Assembly: GCA_942493365.1 (NCBI GenBank) | Contig: OW818697.1 | Location: forward strand, 1,798,001 to 1,862,000 | Direction of reading: 5' to 3' | DNA from: UBA8949 sp942493365 | GTDB taxonomy: Bacteria; Bacillota; Clostridia; Saccharofermentanales; UBA5734 | DNA length: 64,000 nt | Program-made: the position numbers and the translations under genes | Shown: positions 9,227-17,872 of the stretch, one piece after another | Numbering within the stretch: position 1 is the first letter of the stretch | How the letters are laid out: each line of letters starts with the position of its first letter | Notes under the pieces: generated by a model | Database searches by the model: none | The model's input: the letters and a program-made list of their open reading frames with translations, nothing else | Told to the model about the DNA's origin: nothing

Positions 9227-10564
9227 TTATAGTTTTGTTGCTTCTATTATGATCTTGGCCATATCATCAATCATTTCATCATTCATGCCTGGATAGACCC
9301 CCACCCAGAAGGATTTGTTCATTATCTCGTCAGTAAAATGAAGATCACCAACTATTCTATAGCCTTGTTTGCTTCTGCGCATCTCATCAAAGCAGGGATG
9401 TTTGGTGAGATTACCGGCAAAAAGCATTCTTGTTTGAACACCTTTTGCTTCAATGTAGGGAACAACCTTCTCCCGTTCGATTCCTTCTCTGCAGGTCATC
9501 ATGAATCCAAACCAAGAGGGATTTGATTGTGGACAAGGCTCCGGCAAAATCAATTTATGACTGACTTCCTGTAATGCAGATTTTAGTCTTTGAAAATTGT
9601 ATCTTCGCCGCTCAACGAAGTCAGGGAATTTTCTAAGCTGCGCACAACCAATTGCCGCTTGCATATCTGTAGCTTTCAAGTTATAGCCAAAATGTGAGTA
9701 GACATATTTATGATCGTAGCCTTCCGGTAATTCGCCATATTGTCTGTCAAAACGATGCCCGCACAAATTGTCGCTTCCAGAGGGGCATACACAATCGCGC
9801 CCCCAGTCTCTAAATGAACGTACAATTTTATCCAGCAAAGCATTGTTGGTATAGACAGCGCCTCCTTCGCCCATTGTCATGTGATGGGGCGGATAAAAGC
9901 TGCTGGTTCCAATATCGCCAATTGTGCCTGTTTTTCTCATTTCGCCATTGATCATGATTTCGGATCCCAACGCATCGCAGTTATCCTCGATCAGCCAGAG
10001 ATGATGTTTATCGCAAAAATCCTTCACTCGTGCAACATCAAACGGGTTACCAAGGGTATGAGCCACCATAACGGCTTTGGTTTTTGCCGATAACGCTTCC
10101 TCCAGTTTTTGCACATCGATGTTATATTGAGGTATTGTGACATCGACAAACACAGGGACTGCGCCAAATTGGATATAGGGCGTTACAGTAGTTGGGAAGC
10201 CCGCTGCTACCGTGATGACCTCGTCTCCCCGTCTAACTGCCCTCTCGCCAAGCAAATACGAGGTCAACGCCATGAACGCCAGCAAGTTGGCCGAAGAGCC
10301 TGAATTAACGAGGTTGCAATATTTTACGCCAAGATATTGTGCAAACTCCTTTTCAAACTGGTCTGTGTAATGACCCGAAGTCAGCCAGAAATCCAACGAG
10401 CTATCAACCAGATTGCACATCTCTTCACCATCATAAACACGCGATGCATAGGAAATCCTATCCCCTGATTGATATCTTTTGACATTGTGAAATTTATCGC
10501 AATACTCTTTCACATCGCTTAGAATTTTCTGTCTGGCTTGCGCCTCGGTTAATTCTTCAAACAT
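9227..10564 (-). CDS. rfbH: CDP-6-deoxy-4-hexulose 3-dehydrase (E1, RfbH/DdhC/YerC)
   Basis: 445 residues. This PMP/[2Fe-2S] enzyme removes the C3 hydroxyl of CDP-6-deoxy-4-keto-glucose. It belongs to the DegT aminotransferase fold, but the PLP lysine is replaced by histidine: FYPPHHMTMGEGGAV, His227/228. The Fe-S cysteines typical of E1 are present: Cys196, Cys258, Cys260 and Cys268 (C-x-C-x7-C at the end). This combination is diagnostic. E1 normally works with a flavin/Fe-S reductase (E3, RfbI/YerD), which is not in the window. It lies between rfbG (27-base gap) and the yerE-like gene. Confidence 0.93.
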   Translation of the reverse strand: MFEELTEAQARQKILSDVKEYCDKFHNVKRYQSGDRISYASRVYDGEEMCNLVDSSLDFWLTSGHYTDQFEKEFAQYLGVKYCNLVNSGSSANLLAFMALTSYLLGERAVRRGDEVITVAAGFPTTVTPYIQFGAVPVFVDVTIPQYNIDVQKLEEALSAKTKAVMVAHTLGNPFDVARVKDFCDKHHLWLIEDNCDALGSEIMINGEMRKTGTIGDIGTSSFYPPHHMTMGEGGAVYTNNALLDKIVRSFRDWGRDCVCPSGSDNLCGHRFDRQYGELPEGYDHKYVYSHFGYNLKATDMQAAIGCAQLRKFPDFVERRRYNFQRLKSALQEVSHKLILPEPCPQSNPSWFGFMMTCREGIEREKVVPYIEAKGVQTRMLFAGNLTKHPCFDEMRRSKQGYRIVGDLHFTDEIMNKSFWVGVYPGMNDEMIDDMAKIIIEATKL

Positions 10565-10591
10565 TACTCTTCCTCCAGGAATTGTCTGTAT

Positions 10592-11644
10592 TCAAACACA
10601 TAGAAATTCTTCAATTTGCTTTTTCATACAGTCGTTGATGTCTTGGTTTTCGCTCCAGCACTTGACCCACTCAATCGTTTTGCAAACGGCGGTATCAATG
10701 TTCCATCTTGGCTTCCATCCAAATACTGATTTCAATTTTGAGCAATCCAGTTTCAAAAAATTGGCTTCATGCAGGCCGCCGGCATTTTGATCGATCCACT
10801 TGATGTCATGACCCCAATGCTTGCAAAAAAGATCAACCAGTGCACTTGTCTTGACACAATCACAATCATCAGGGCCAACATTATAATACCCGACATAGGA
10901 TTGATCTTCAAATTGTTTGGCAGCAATCATCAGGTAAGCAAATAGCGGCTCAATAACATGCTGGTATGGCCGTGTCGATTCGGGATTTCTAACGATGATA
11001 TCTTGCCCGTTCATAGCCGCTCGAATACAATCGGGGATAATTCGATCTTTTGCAAAATCACCGCCGCCAATTACATTGCCTGCGCGTGCCGTAGATACAT
11101 TGACTTGGTTATCAGCAAAGAACGAATTGTTGTAACTATGGGTGACCAATTCAGAGCATGATTTACTGTTTGAATAGGGATCAAAACCATCGAGCGGTTC
11201 GTTTTCACGATACCCCCATGCCCATTCATTGTTATGGTAAACCTTATCTGTCGTAACATTAACAAATGACTTGACGGTGTGCGACAGCCGGACGCATTCC
11301 AGAATGTTAACCGTACCCATGACGTTGGTTTCATAAGTGTACCGTGGATCCTGATAGCTTTCTCTGACAAGTGGCTGCGCCGCAAGATGGAAGACAATTT
11401 CGGGGTGTGCCTTATTGAAAGCATTGAGCAAGGCATCAAAATCCCGGATATCGCCAATGACTGAATCCATAGCATCTGCCAATGAAGCGAGCAAGAATAT
11501 TGAAGGTTCTGTCGGTACACCGATCGAATACCCGGTAACAATGGAACCAGCGTTAATCAACATTTTACAAAGCCAGGTTCCTTTGAATCCAGTATGACCC
11601 GTTACAAATACTCTTTTATCTTTGTAAAAAGAAAGATCCAACAT
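10592..11644 (-). CDS. rfbG: CDP-glucose 4,6-dehydratase
   Basis: About 350 residues. It makes CDP-4-keto-6-deoxy-glucose from CDP-glucose. Motifs: KRVFVTGHTGFKGTWL (the HTGFKG variant is typical of RfbG), VTTDKVYHNNEWAWGYRE and YSNSKSCSE with the catalytic Tyr-x-x-x-Lys. Reading can extend upstream to 11686, inside rfbF, but the family begins near MLDLSFYKDKRV. The ATG at 11644 lies five bases after the rfbF stop codon, with GGTGAG as a weak ribosome-binding site formed by the rfbF end, which implies translational coupling. Confidence 0.94.
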   Translation of the reverse strand: MLDLSFYKDKRVFVTGHTGFKGTWLCKMLINAGSIVTGYSIGVPTEPSIFLLASLADAMDSVIGDIRDFDALLNAFNKAHPEIVFHLAAQPLVRESYQDPRYTYETNVMGTVNILECVRLSHTVKSFVNVTTDKVYHNNEWAWGYRENEPLDGFDPYSNSKSCSELVTHSYNNSFFADNQVNVSTARAGNVIGGGDFAKDRIIPDCIRAAMNGQDIIVRNPESTRPYQHVIEPLFAYLMIAAKQFEDQSYVGYYNVGPDDCDCVKTSALVDLFCKHWGHDIKWIDQNAGGLHEANFLKLDCSKLKSVFGWKPRWNIDTAVCKTIEWVKCWSENQDINDCMKKQIEEFLCV

Positions 11645-11649
11645 AATAC

Positions 11650-12423
11650 TCACCACTTCTTCCAGGGGGCTTTCCCACTTGCCCATAAGCTTTCTAACTT
11701 TTCTTTATCCCGTTGCGTGTCCATGCACTGCCAAAAGCCCTCGTGCTTGAATGCCATGAGTTCACCGTCATTAGCCAACTGCTCAAGTGGGTATTTCTCA
11801 AAAACAGTTGTATCACCCTCAATATATTTAAACACTTCCGGATTTAAAACCATATAGCCACCATTGATCAAGCTGCAGTCAATTTCCCGCTTTTCTCTGA
11901 ATGCGGCAACACTGCCATTTTCACCCATGCCCAGAACGCCAAATCTCTGCCCCGCGTCAATGGCTGTCAATGTCGCAATTTTCCCTTTGGCCTTATGGAA
12001 AGCAATCAGTGCGTTGATGTCCACATCGGAAACACCGTCCCCATACGTCAGTAAAAATGGTTCATTATTGATATATTTTTCGATGCGTTTAATGCGCCCT
12101 CCAGTCATTGTGTTCATGCCAGTATCAACAATGGTTACGCGCCAGGGTTCTGCGAAATTGGAATGAACTTCCATGGCATTGTCCTGTGAAAAATCAAATG
12201 TAATATCAGAACTGTGAAGGTAATAATGCGCAAAAAATTCTTTGATGATGTGCTGCTTGTAGCCGCAACAGATAACAAAGTCGTTAAAGCCATGGGCAGA
12301 ATACGTTTTCATAATATGCCAAAGTATTGGCATATCTCCAATTTCGATCATTGGTTTGGGTTTTAAATGTGATTCTTCAGATATTCTCGTTCCAAATCCG
12401 CCTGCTAGTATTACTGTTTTCAT
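11650..12423 (-). CDS. rfbF: Glucose-1-phosphate cytidylyltransferase
   Basis: 257 residues, exactly the family's usual size. It makes CDP-glucose from CTP and glucose-1-phosphate, the entry step to CDP-3,6-dideoxyhexoses. It has MKTVILAGGFGTRISEES, PKPMIEIGDMPILWHIM and FLLTYGDGVSDVD, all typical of RfbF/YerA. It is the first gene of the block rfbF-rfbG-rfbH-yerE-yerF and follows the wzx gene by 28 bases. Confidence 0.95.
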   Translation of the reverse strand: MKTVILAGGFGTRISEESHLKPKPMIEIGDMPILWHIMKTYSAHGFNDFVICCGYKQHIIKEFFAHYYLHSSDITFDFSQDNAMEVHSNFAEPWRVTIVDTGMNTMTGGRIKRIEKYINNEPFLLTYGDGVSDVDINALIAFHKAKGKIATLTAIDAGQRFGVLGMGENGSVAAFREKREIDCSLINGGYMVLNPEVFKYIEGDTTVFEKYPLEQLANDGELMAFKHEGFWQCMDTQRDKEKLESLWASGKAPWKKW

Positions 12424-12451
12424 AGTTTTTATCCTTTCTATTAATCAAGAG

Positions 12452-13984
12452 CTATTTTTGTAATTTCTTAAATATTTTTGCAATGATATTTTTAAATATA
12501 TTGAGAAAATATTTGAATTCTTTTGTGCGATAAAATACACCAACCCAAATGATATTGGGAATAAATATAACTGCTACCGTGGCGATGATAAAACTTGATA
12601 ATGTCAATGGGTAAACAATAAGATTTATTAAGAGGTACATCAGGATTCCGGTTGCTAAACCAACAATCAAATACTTTATGTTTCTAATAAAATATTTCAT
12701 CAACGGTTCATCATAATGCTTTTTGTACGAGATGATCGGTCTGCCTATTTCGATGACGATGTATGATGCCAACGTGCCAATAAATAAGCCGGGTAACCCA
12801 AATAGTGTAACCAAATAAATTGAAAGAGCAATTTTTACGATAGCGCCTATGAAGCCAATATACCAATCATCATAGAAAATTCCGTGTGCAATTTTAATCG
12901 AAGCAAAAGCTCTCATGAGTCCACTAAAGAAGAAATTAAAAAAGAATATTGTGATCGTTAACGTTGATAGTATTTTATCAGCGCCCAGCCATAATTGAAT
13001 GAGTGGGGTTGATAGTGTAACGAGTCCAATTGCGCAAAAACCATAGACCCAAAAGCCAAGAAACTGATAGACTCTAATTAACTCCCTTTTTCTTTCAATG
13101 CTCTCAGTTGCAATAAAATTACCTAACCCAGGACCCGTATTGTCCAGGACAGGTTTGGTAAACTTTTCGATATAGCCAATGAGGACTTTATAATTTGACA
13201 TGACGCCTGTAACATTAACATTTAGCATCCCCGAAATGATCACATCGTCCGTTTGTAGGATGAGGACCTCCGACAATTTATACATAACCCCACTTGATAG
13301 ATTGCTAGTAAAATCATCCTTGTCTTTTTTGGCGAGTTTTGTTTTCTTCTCAGCAAAGATTGGATACTTGTTATTAAGATAGATTGACGAATATAGGCAT
13401 TGTAAAATTACAAATATTGTTTGCACAACAAGATAAACCCAGTATTCTCTGAACACAATTATAGCAATTACTTGCGCCAGCATTGATACGAGCGAGAATA
13501 CAGTAATAATATTTGTTTGAATGTAGTTTTTTTGTTCAGCATTTGGCAGACTGAATTTATATGAGACAAAATACGAAATCACTGTATTAAACAAGAAAAC
13601 CAAGTAATATACATAGATATATTTTACGTTTTCAGCACCTTTTAAAAACAGATCCAAAAATGGCAAAATGGCAAGTCCGATAGCAGCAATGACTAGTGCG
13701 ATGGCGGTATAGGCTTTTTTATAAAGATGAAGAATTGCTTTTACTTTATTGTGATCATTGTCGGCTACTGGCTTGTATAATTGCGTATTAAGAACATTGC
13801 CAATGCCAAGTTCAGCAAAAGACAGCAGCCCCAAAACACTCATGAACAAACTGTTCAGACCAAGATAGGTTGTTCCCAGGATGTAATTAAAAACAGTACG
13901 CGAAAGAAAACCCAAGGCTATACTGACAAAACTGCCAATGTATGACCATTTGGCATTGACCAATAAGTTATTAATGCGTGCCAT
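12452..13984 (-). CDS. wzx: Polysaccharide flippase (Wzx/MATE-like)
   Basis: About 510 residues with about 12-14 hydrophobic segments spread over the whole length. The beginning MARINNLLVNAKWSYIGSF, then SRTVFNYILGTTYLGLNSLF, is typical of the polysaccharide-export branch of the MOP superfamily. It would flip undecaprenyl-diphosphate-linked repeat units to the outer face for polymerisation by the Wzy-like protein at 21546. GAGGG six bases before the ATG at 13984 favours that start over 13996; the gene overlaps the end of the preceding glycosyltransferase gene by 14 bases. Confidence 0.88.
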   Translation of the reverse strand: MARINNLLVNAKWSYIGSFVSIALGFLSRTVFNYILGTTYLGLNSLFMSVLGLLSFAELGIGNVLNTQLYKPVADNDHNKVKAILHLYKKAYTAIALVIAAIGLAILPFLDLFLKGAENVKYIYVYYLVFLFNTVISYFVSYKFSLPNAEQKNYIQTNIITVFSLVSMLAQVIAIIVFREYWVYLVVQTIFVILQCLYSSIYLNNKYPIFAEKKTKLAKKDKDDFTSNLSSGVMYKLSEVLILQTDDVIISGMLNVNVTGVMSNYKVLIGYIEKFTKPVLDNTGPGLGNFIATESIERKRELIRVYQFLGFWVYGFCAIGLVTLSTPLIQLWLGADKILSTLTITIFFFNFFFSGLMRAFASIKIAHGIFYDDWYIGFIGAIVKIALSIYLVTLFGLPGLFIGTLASYIVIEIGRPIISYKKHYDEPLMKYFIRNIKYLIVGLATGILMYLLINLIVYPLTLSSFIIATVAVIFIPNIIWVGVFYRTKEFKYFLNIFKNIIAKIFKKLQK

Positions 13985-15131
13985 TATTTCCCTCAATCAT
14001 TCCCAGGCTGGATGGTTTATATCTCAAAGCAAACAGATAATCTATAATGATATTCCATATAGCCATAACTTTTTGACGTCGATGATAGCCAGCTAATTCG
14101 GCAGAATCAGCAACATATTCTGACCATTCAGGAAAATATTTTTTGATAAATTCATCTTGCTTGCTGGCTTCAACGAGATCAATTAATGGATAAATGCCCA
14201 TCATGTAGGTATGTTTCTGGCGATAATGTCTGTCAATTGCAGCTATCAAGCCTTTTTGTTTGATTTTAATAAAGTAATCGTTCAATAATGTGTTTTCGAA
14301 TATCAGTAGCGCCTGAGTTTCTTCATTTAACGTGTCATTGACTGCCATGCGGTACTTTCCCCATGTTTCCTTAAGCGTATAACATTCGTATTTTTCACTC
14401 AATGCATACAAAAAAAACATGTCGTCAGACTTATAGTCATCCGCGTATCCACCCATCTCAATTACGGCCGAGCGGTTTAACACAGCCCCGCAGGTTGGAG
14501 AAAAAGCCCCATCAATCAAGCCAAATTGCAGTCTTTTCAAAGAACGTTTGGGTGCTCGATTTCTCAGGATATGTTCTCGTTTGCTACCAGTTAACCTTCG
14601 AGGTTCAGTAATCGAGTCATCAAATCCATTGAAGCTTTGTATTTGAGCCGTTATCGCGCCAAGTTGACCATGATCGAGTATCTTGACTGCTCGTACTGCC
14701 GACTTCAAGGCGTGAGGATAAAGCAAGTCATCATCATGCAAAGCAATGACCCATTTTGATCTAGTCAGATAAATACCACGATTCCAGTTTCCAAATGGAC
14801 CCAGGTTCTCTCTGTTCTGATAATAGAATAAATTGGGGACTGATAATTTTGAAAGCATTTTAGAGGTTGTGCTTTGTGGATTGCAGTCATTATCAACAAT
14901 CAAGATATCAAAATCAACACCCGCGGCGTCTTGTTTTAAAACACTATCCAAAGCGTGCATCAAATAGTCTGTTCTCTTAAAGGTTGGGATCATGATCGTA
15001 AACTCTGGCGATGGGTTTTTGAGATCACCAATCAACAAATCTGATTGAATATCCAAATTTTTCGCAAAATGATCCCCACTAAAAAAAAGTTTTTCTGATG
15101 GTCTCTTTTCGATAAAAATACTATTCCCCAT
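13971..15131 (-). CDS. Glycosyltransferase family 2
   Basis: 386 residues. A GT-A domain starts near residue 44 (FTIMIPTFKRTDYLMHALDS) with IVDNDCN and ALHDDDLLYPHAL; the DDD is the metal/nucleotide-binding motif. An N-terminal extension of about 40 residues before the catalytic domain is not assigned. It starts on the last base of the preceding GT4 gene (overlap at 15131) and overlaps wzx by 14 bases, so all three are probably translationally coupled. Donor and acceptor sugars are unknown. Confidence 0.85.
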   Translation of the reverse strand: MGNSIFIEKRPSEKLFFSGDHFAKNLDIQSDLLIGDLKNPSPEFTIMIPTFKRTDYLMHALDSVLKQDAAGVDFDILIVDNDCNPQSTTSKMLSKLSVPNLFYYQNRENLGPFGNWNRGIYLTRSKWVIALHDDDLLYPHALKSAVRAVKILDHGQLGAITAQIQSFNGFDDSITEPRRLTGSKREHILRNRAPKRSLKRLQFGLIDGAFSPTCGAVLNRSAVIEMGGYADDYKSDDMFFLYALSEKYECYTLKETWGKYRMAVNDTLNEETQALLIFENTLLNDYFIKIKQKGLIAAIDRHYRQKHTYMMGIYPLIDLVEASKQDEFIKKYFPEWSEYVADSAELAGYHRRQKVMAIWNIIIDYLFALRYKPSSLGMIEGNNGTH

Positions 15132-16258
15132 TATCTTTTGTTCCTCTTAATATTCGTATAAACTTGCATATACTTTTCACTAATGCTGTTGATTTCGAAA
15201 TGGGAATAACCATAGTCTTGAATCTCAGTCGTGTCAAAATGACTCAAATCTTTCATCATTTTTTCAATTCCGTCAGTAAGAGCTTCTGTACTTGCTTTTT
15301 CAACCACGATCGCTGTTTTATCAGAAACTAGAGAATCCGCGCCACCGGAATTGGTAACGACCAATGGTTTCCCCAGCATCATTGCTTCCTGAACATAAAC
15401 ACCTGATGCTTCAAACAAGCTGGCCGATATACAAAATGCCATTTCGCTGATAATCTCGTAGAGGATATGCTTCTCACATGCACCATAGAAAATGCATGTA
15501 TCAAGAATTCCCAGATCAGCTGCCATTTTCTTGTAAAAGTCAAGGTATTCTCCCCCGCCAATTAGATGCAAGCGGATAGCATAACCTTTTTCTTTGAGAA
15601 TCCTGATCGCAGGTAACAGAAACTGATAACCCTTAATTTCACGATCATACAGGTTTGCGACGATGGCGAAGTTCGTATACCCAGCAACAAAGTATTTGTG
15701 ATCCTGATGATCTAGAGTTGGCGCAATCACGCCATTATAGACTACTTCAAATTCCGCTTTTGGAAAAAACACCTGCAGCCTTCTCATCTGATCAGGCGAG
15801 ACACAGGCATTAAACTTGCTGCTTTGATAAACGTATTTAGCCATCAGTCGATACTTCCTGATGTCCAAGCCCGATAATTCTATTGGCATGTGTTCAGTGA
15901 TGACGACCGGAATTCTGAATATTTTCCCTAAGGCGTAAGCATATCGACCTGCGCCCAATGCCACATGAGCATGTAGAATATCAGGCTTAAAGGCTTTTCT
16001 AATTTTGATAAAATCAAAAAAGATTCGCAGTTTGTTCTTAATTCTTTCGCGACTATTTCTTTTGCTCCGAAATGTTAATAGTCCATTTTCGACATTCTGT
16101 TCAAAAGAATTCTGCATTTTCGTATCAAATGGGAAGTATAAAGCAACATTGCAATGCTTCAACAAGTTGACGGACATTTCATAATGAAAAATGCCGGCCT
16201 TTGACTCATTATCCCCAACACTTGCATACCAAGTGACCATCATCAATATGTTTAACAT
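15131..16258 (-). CDS. Glycosyltransferase family 4 (GT-B)
   Basis: 375 residues. The N-terminal half has a donor/acceptor Rossmann domain (MLNILMMVTWYASVGDNESK, then ITEHMPIEL). The C-terminal half has the GT4 nucleotide-sugar site with the Glu-x7-Glu-like stretch EASGVYVQEAMMLGKPLVV followed by GGADSLV. It probably adds one sugar of the lipid-linked repeat unit on the cytoplasmic side. It begins right after the GNAT gene stop. Confidence 0.87.
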   Translation of the reverse strand: MLNILMMVTWYASVGDNESKAGIFHYEMSVNLLKHCNVALYFPFDTKMQNSFEQNVENGLLTFRSKRNSRERIKNKLRIFFDFIKIRKAFKPDILHAHVALGAGRYAYALGKIFRIPVVITEHMPIELSGLDIRKYRLMAKYVYQSSKFNACVSPDQMRRLQVFFPKAEFEVVYNGVIAPTLDHQDHKYFVAGYTNFAIVANLYDREIKGYQFLLPAIRILKEKGYAIRLHLIGGGEYLDFYKKMAADLGILDTCIFYGACEKHILYEIISEMAFCISASLFEASGVYVQEAMMLGKPLVVTNSGGADSLVSDKTAIVVEKASTEALTDGIEKMMKDLSHFDTTEIQDYGYSHFEINSISEKYMQVYTNIKRNKR

Positions 16259-16774
16259 TTATTTTTGAACCCTTACTTCCCATTGGCTTTTTGTCATTGC
16301 ATACCAATTCAGATCCATAAAATTATCCTTCAGGAAAATATGCTGGCTACTGGTTCCTTCAAAGATAAATCCGAATTTATGATAAAACCTGTTTGCCTGT
16401 TCATTTTCGCAAAGTACATTTAAATAAACACGATTCAATTGTAATTGATTGAATGCTATATTTAATATTTCATGGGTTGCCCAAGCCGCAACGCCTCGCC
16501 CATGAGCTTTCCTTCTCGTGCTGATTGCATATTCTGCGCGCTTGTTCCTGTTATCGATTTCTTTTAAGCTTATCGTGCCAAGATATTCGTCATCATCGTC
16601 CACAATGGCATAATGCCGATTGTCTGGGTCATTCTTAGACGATTTAATAAAATTTGCTGCAGTTTCAAAAGTCGCAGCGGCTGCATTGAATTGGAAATAT
16701 CTATTGATCTCCTGATCATGCATCCATTCAAGCATAAAGGGTACGTCCTTTTCGAGTAATTCTCTCAATTTCAT
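16259..16774 (-). CDS. GNAT-family N-acyltransferase, candidate amino-sugar acyltransferase
   Basis: 171 residues with the RimJ/RimL-type GNAT fold: YLGTISLKEID (beta 4), RRKAHGRGVAAWATHEIL as the acyl-CoA pyrophosphate loop (Gly-x-Gly-x-Ala type), and CENEQANRFYHKFGF near the end. It lies ten bases after the FdtB-like aminotransferase gene, two genes after the FdtA-like ketoisomerase. GNAT enzymes are known to acylate the 3-amino group of dTDP-3-amino-3,6-dideoxyhexoses, so this is the likely third enzyme of that route. The acyl group (acetyl or longer) cannot be told. Confidence 0.75.
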   Translation of the reverse strand: MKLRELLEKDVPFMLEWMHDQEINRYFQFNAAAATFETAANFIKSSKNDPDNRHYAIVDDDDEYLGTISLKEIDNRNKRAEYAISTRRKAHGRGVAAWATHEILNIAFNQLQLNRVYLNVLCENEQANRFYHKFGFIFEGTSSQHIFLKDNFMDLNWYAMTKSQWEVRVQK

Positions 16775-16783
16775 GGTGTTCTC

Positions 16784-17872
16784 CTAATAAGCATTTACAG
16801 CATCAATGACGTATTGGATTTCTTCATCGGTCATTCCATTGAAAAATGGCAGACTCAGAACATGTTTTGCGTTGTATTCTGTAATTGGAAAGTCCCCTTC
16901 GTGATAGCCACAGTTTGAATAGCATTCCTGAAGATGCGGCGGAATGGGGTAATGTATCAAGGTCTTTATGTCTCGATCAGAAAGATACTCTTGTAAGCCA
17001 TCGCGGTCTTTACACATGATTACAAACAGATAATAGAGATGGTCCGCGCCCACTCGCGTTTTGGGCAGCACGATCTTTTTATTGATGATACCTGAAAGGT
17101 ATTTTTTCGCATAACTTTGACGCTGTTCAATCAGCAAGGGCAGATGCTTCATTTTAACATCCAGCAACGCAGCCTGCATTTCATCCAGTCTTGAATTCAC
17201 GCCATTGATCTCATTATAATATTTCCTTTTGCTACCATAGTTGCGCATCATTCTCAATTTTTCTGCCAGGTAATCGTCATCAGTGGTAATTGCACCGCCA
17301 TCTCCGAAACCGCCGAGAATCTTAGTCGGATAAAAACTGAAGCATCCAACCGCTCCCCATGAGCCGGTCATTTTACCTTCAAAGCATGCTCCATGCGATT
17401 GAGCACAATCTTCGATTATTTTTAAGTCATACTTATCAGCAACTGCCTTTATTTTTCGCATATTGGCAGCTTGTCCGTAAAGGTGAACCACCATGATCGC
17501 TTTTGTTCTGTCTGTAACAGCTTGTTCTATCAAGTCAGCATCAATATTATGATAATCATCTGGCTCAATAAATATCGGTGTTGCGCGATTCTCGGTTATG
17601 CCGATGACACTCGCGACATAGGTGTTGCCGGGAACAAGCACCTCGTCCCCTTCGCCGATCCCCAATGCTCTTATCGATAATGAAAGTGCGTCCAAGCCGG
17701 AATTCACACCAATGCAGTGTTTGACACCGATAAATTGAGCAAATTTAATTTCAAACGCCTCGAGTTCATGGCCATGTATGTACCAGGCCGAGTCAAGCAC
17801 ACGAATAGCCGCTTCTTTGTATTCATCGGAAAACATCTGATATTGTCTGTCGAGACGGTCATAGACTTTCAT
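16784..17872 (-). CDS. PLP-dependent sugar 3-aminotransferase (FdtB/QdtB-like, DegT/DnrJ/EryC1)
   Basis: 362 residues, full length. It probably converts dTDP-3-keto-6-deoxyhexose to the 3-amino sugar. Motifs: NSGLDALSLSIRALGIGEGDEV, EDCAQSHGA and FYPTKILGGFGDGG with the PLP-binding Lys184. FdtB/QdtB members typically start with the same D-R-x-Q-Y block and act with an FdtA/QdtA ketoisomerase, which is encoded two genes upstream (19411). It overlaps the acyltransferase-3 gene by 14 bases and is followed by a GNAT gene. Fuc3N versus Qui3N cannot be decided from the sequence. Confidence 0.85.
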   Translation of the reverse strand: MKVYDRLDRQYQMFSDEYKEAAIRVLDSAWYIHGHELEAFEIKFAQFIGVKHCIGVNSGLDALSLSIRALGIGEGDEVLVPGNTYVASVIGITENRATPIFIEPDDYHNIDADLIEQAVTDRTKAIMVVHLYGQAANMRKIKAVADKYDLKIIEDCAQSHGACFEGKMTGSWGAVGCFSFYPTKILGGFGDGGAITTDDDYLAEKLRMMRNYGSKRKYYNEINGVNSRLDEMQAALLDVKMKHLPLLIEQRQSYAKKYLSGIINKKIVLPKTRVGADHLYYLFVIMCKDRDGLQEYLSDRDIKTLIHYPIPPHLQECYSNCGYHEGDFPITEYNAKHVLSLPFFNGMTDEEIQYVIDAVNAY

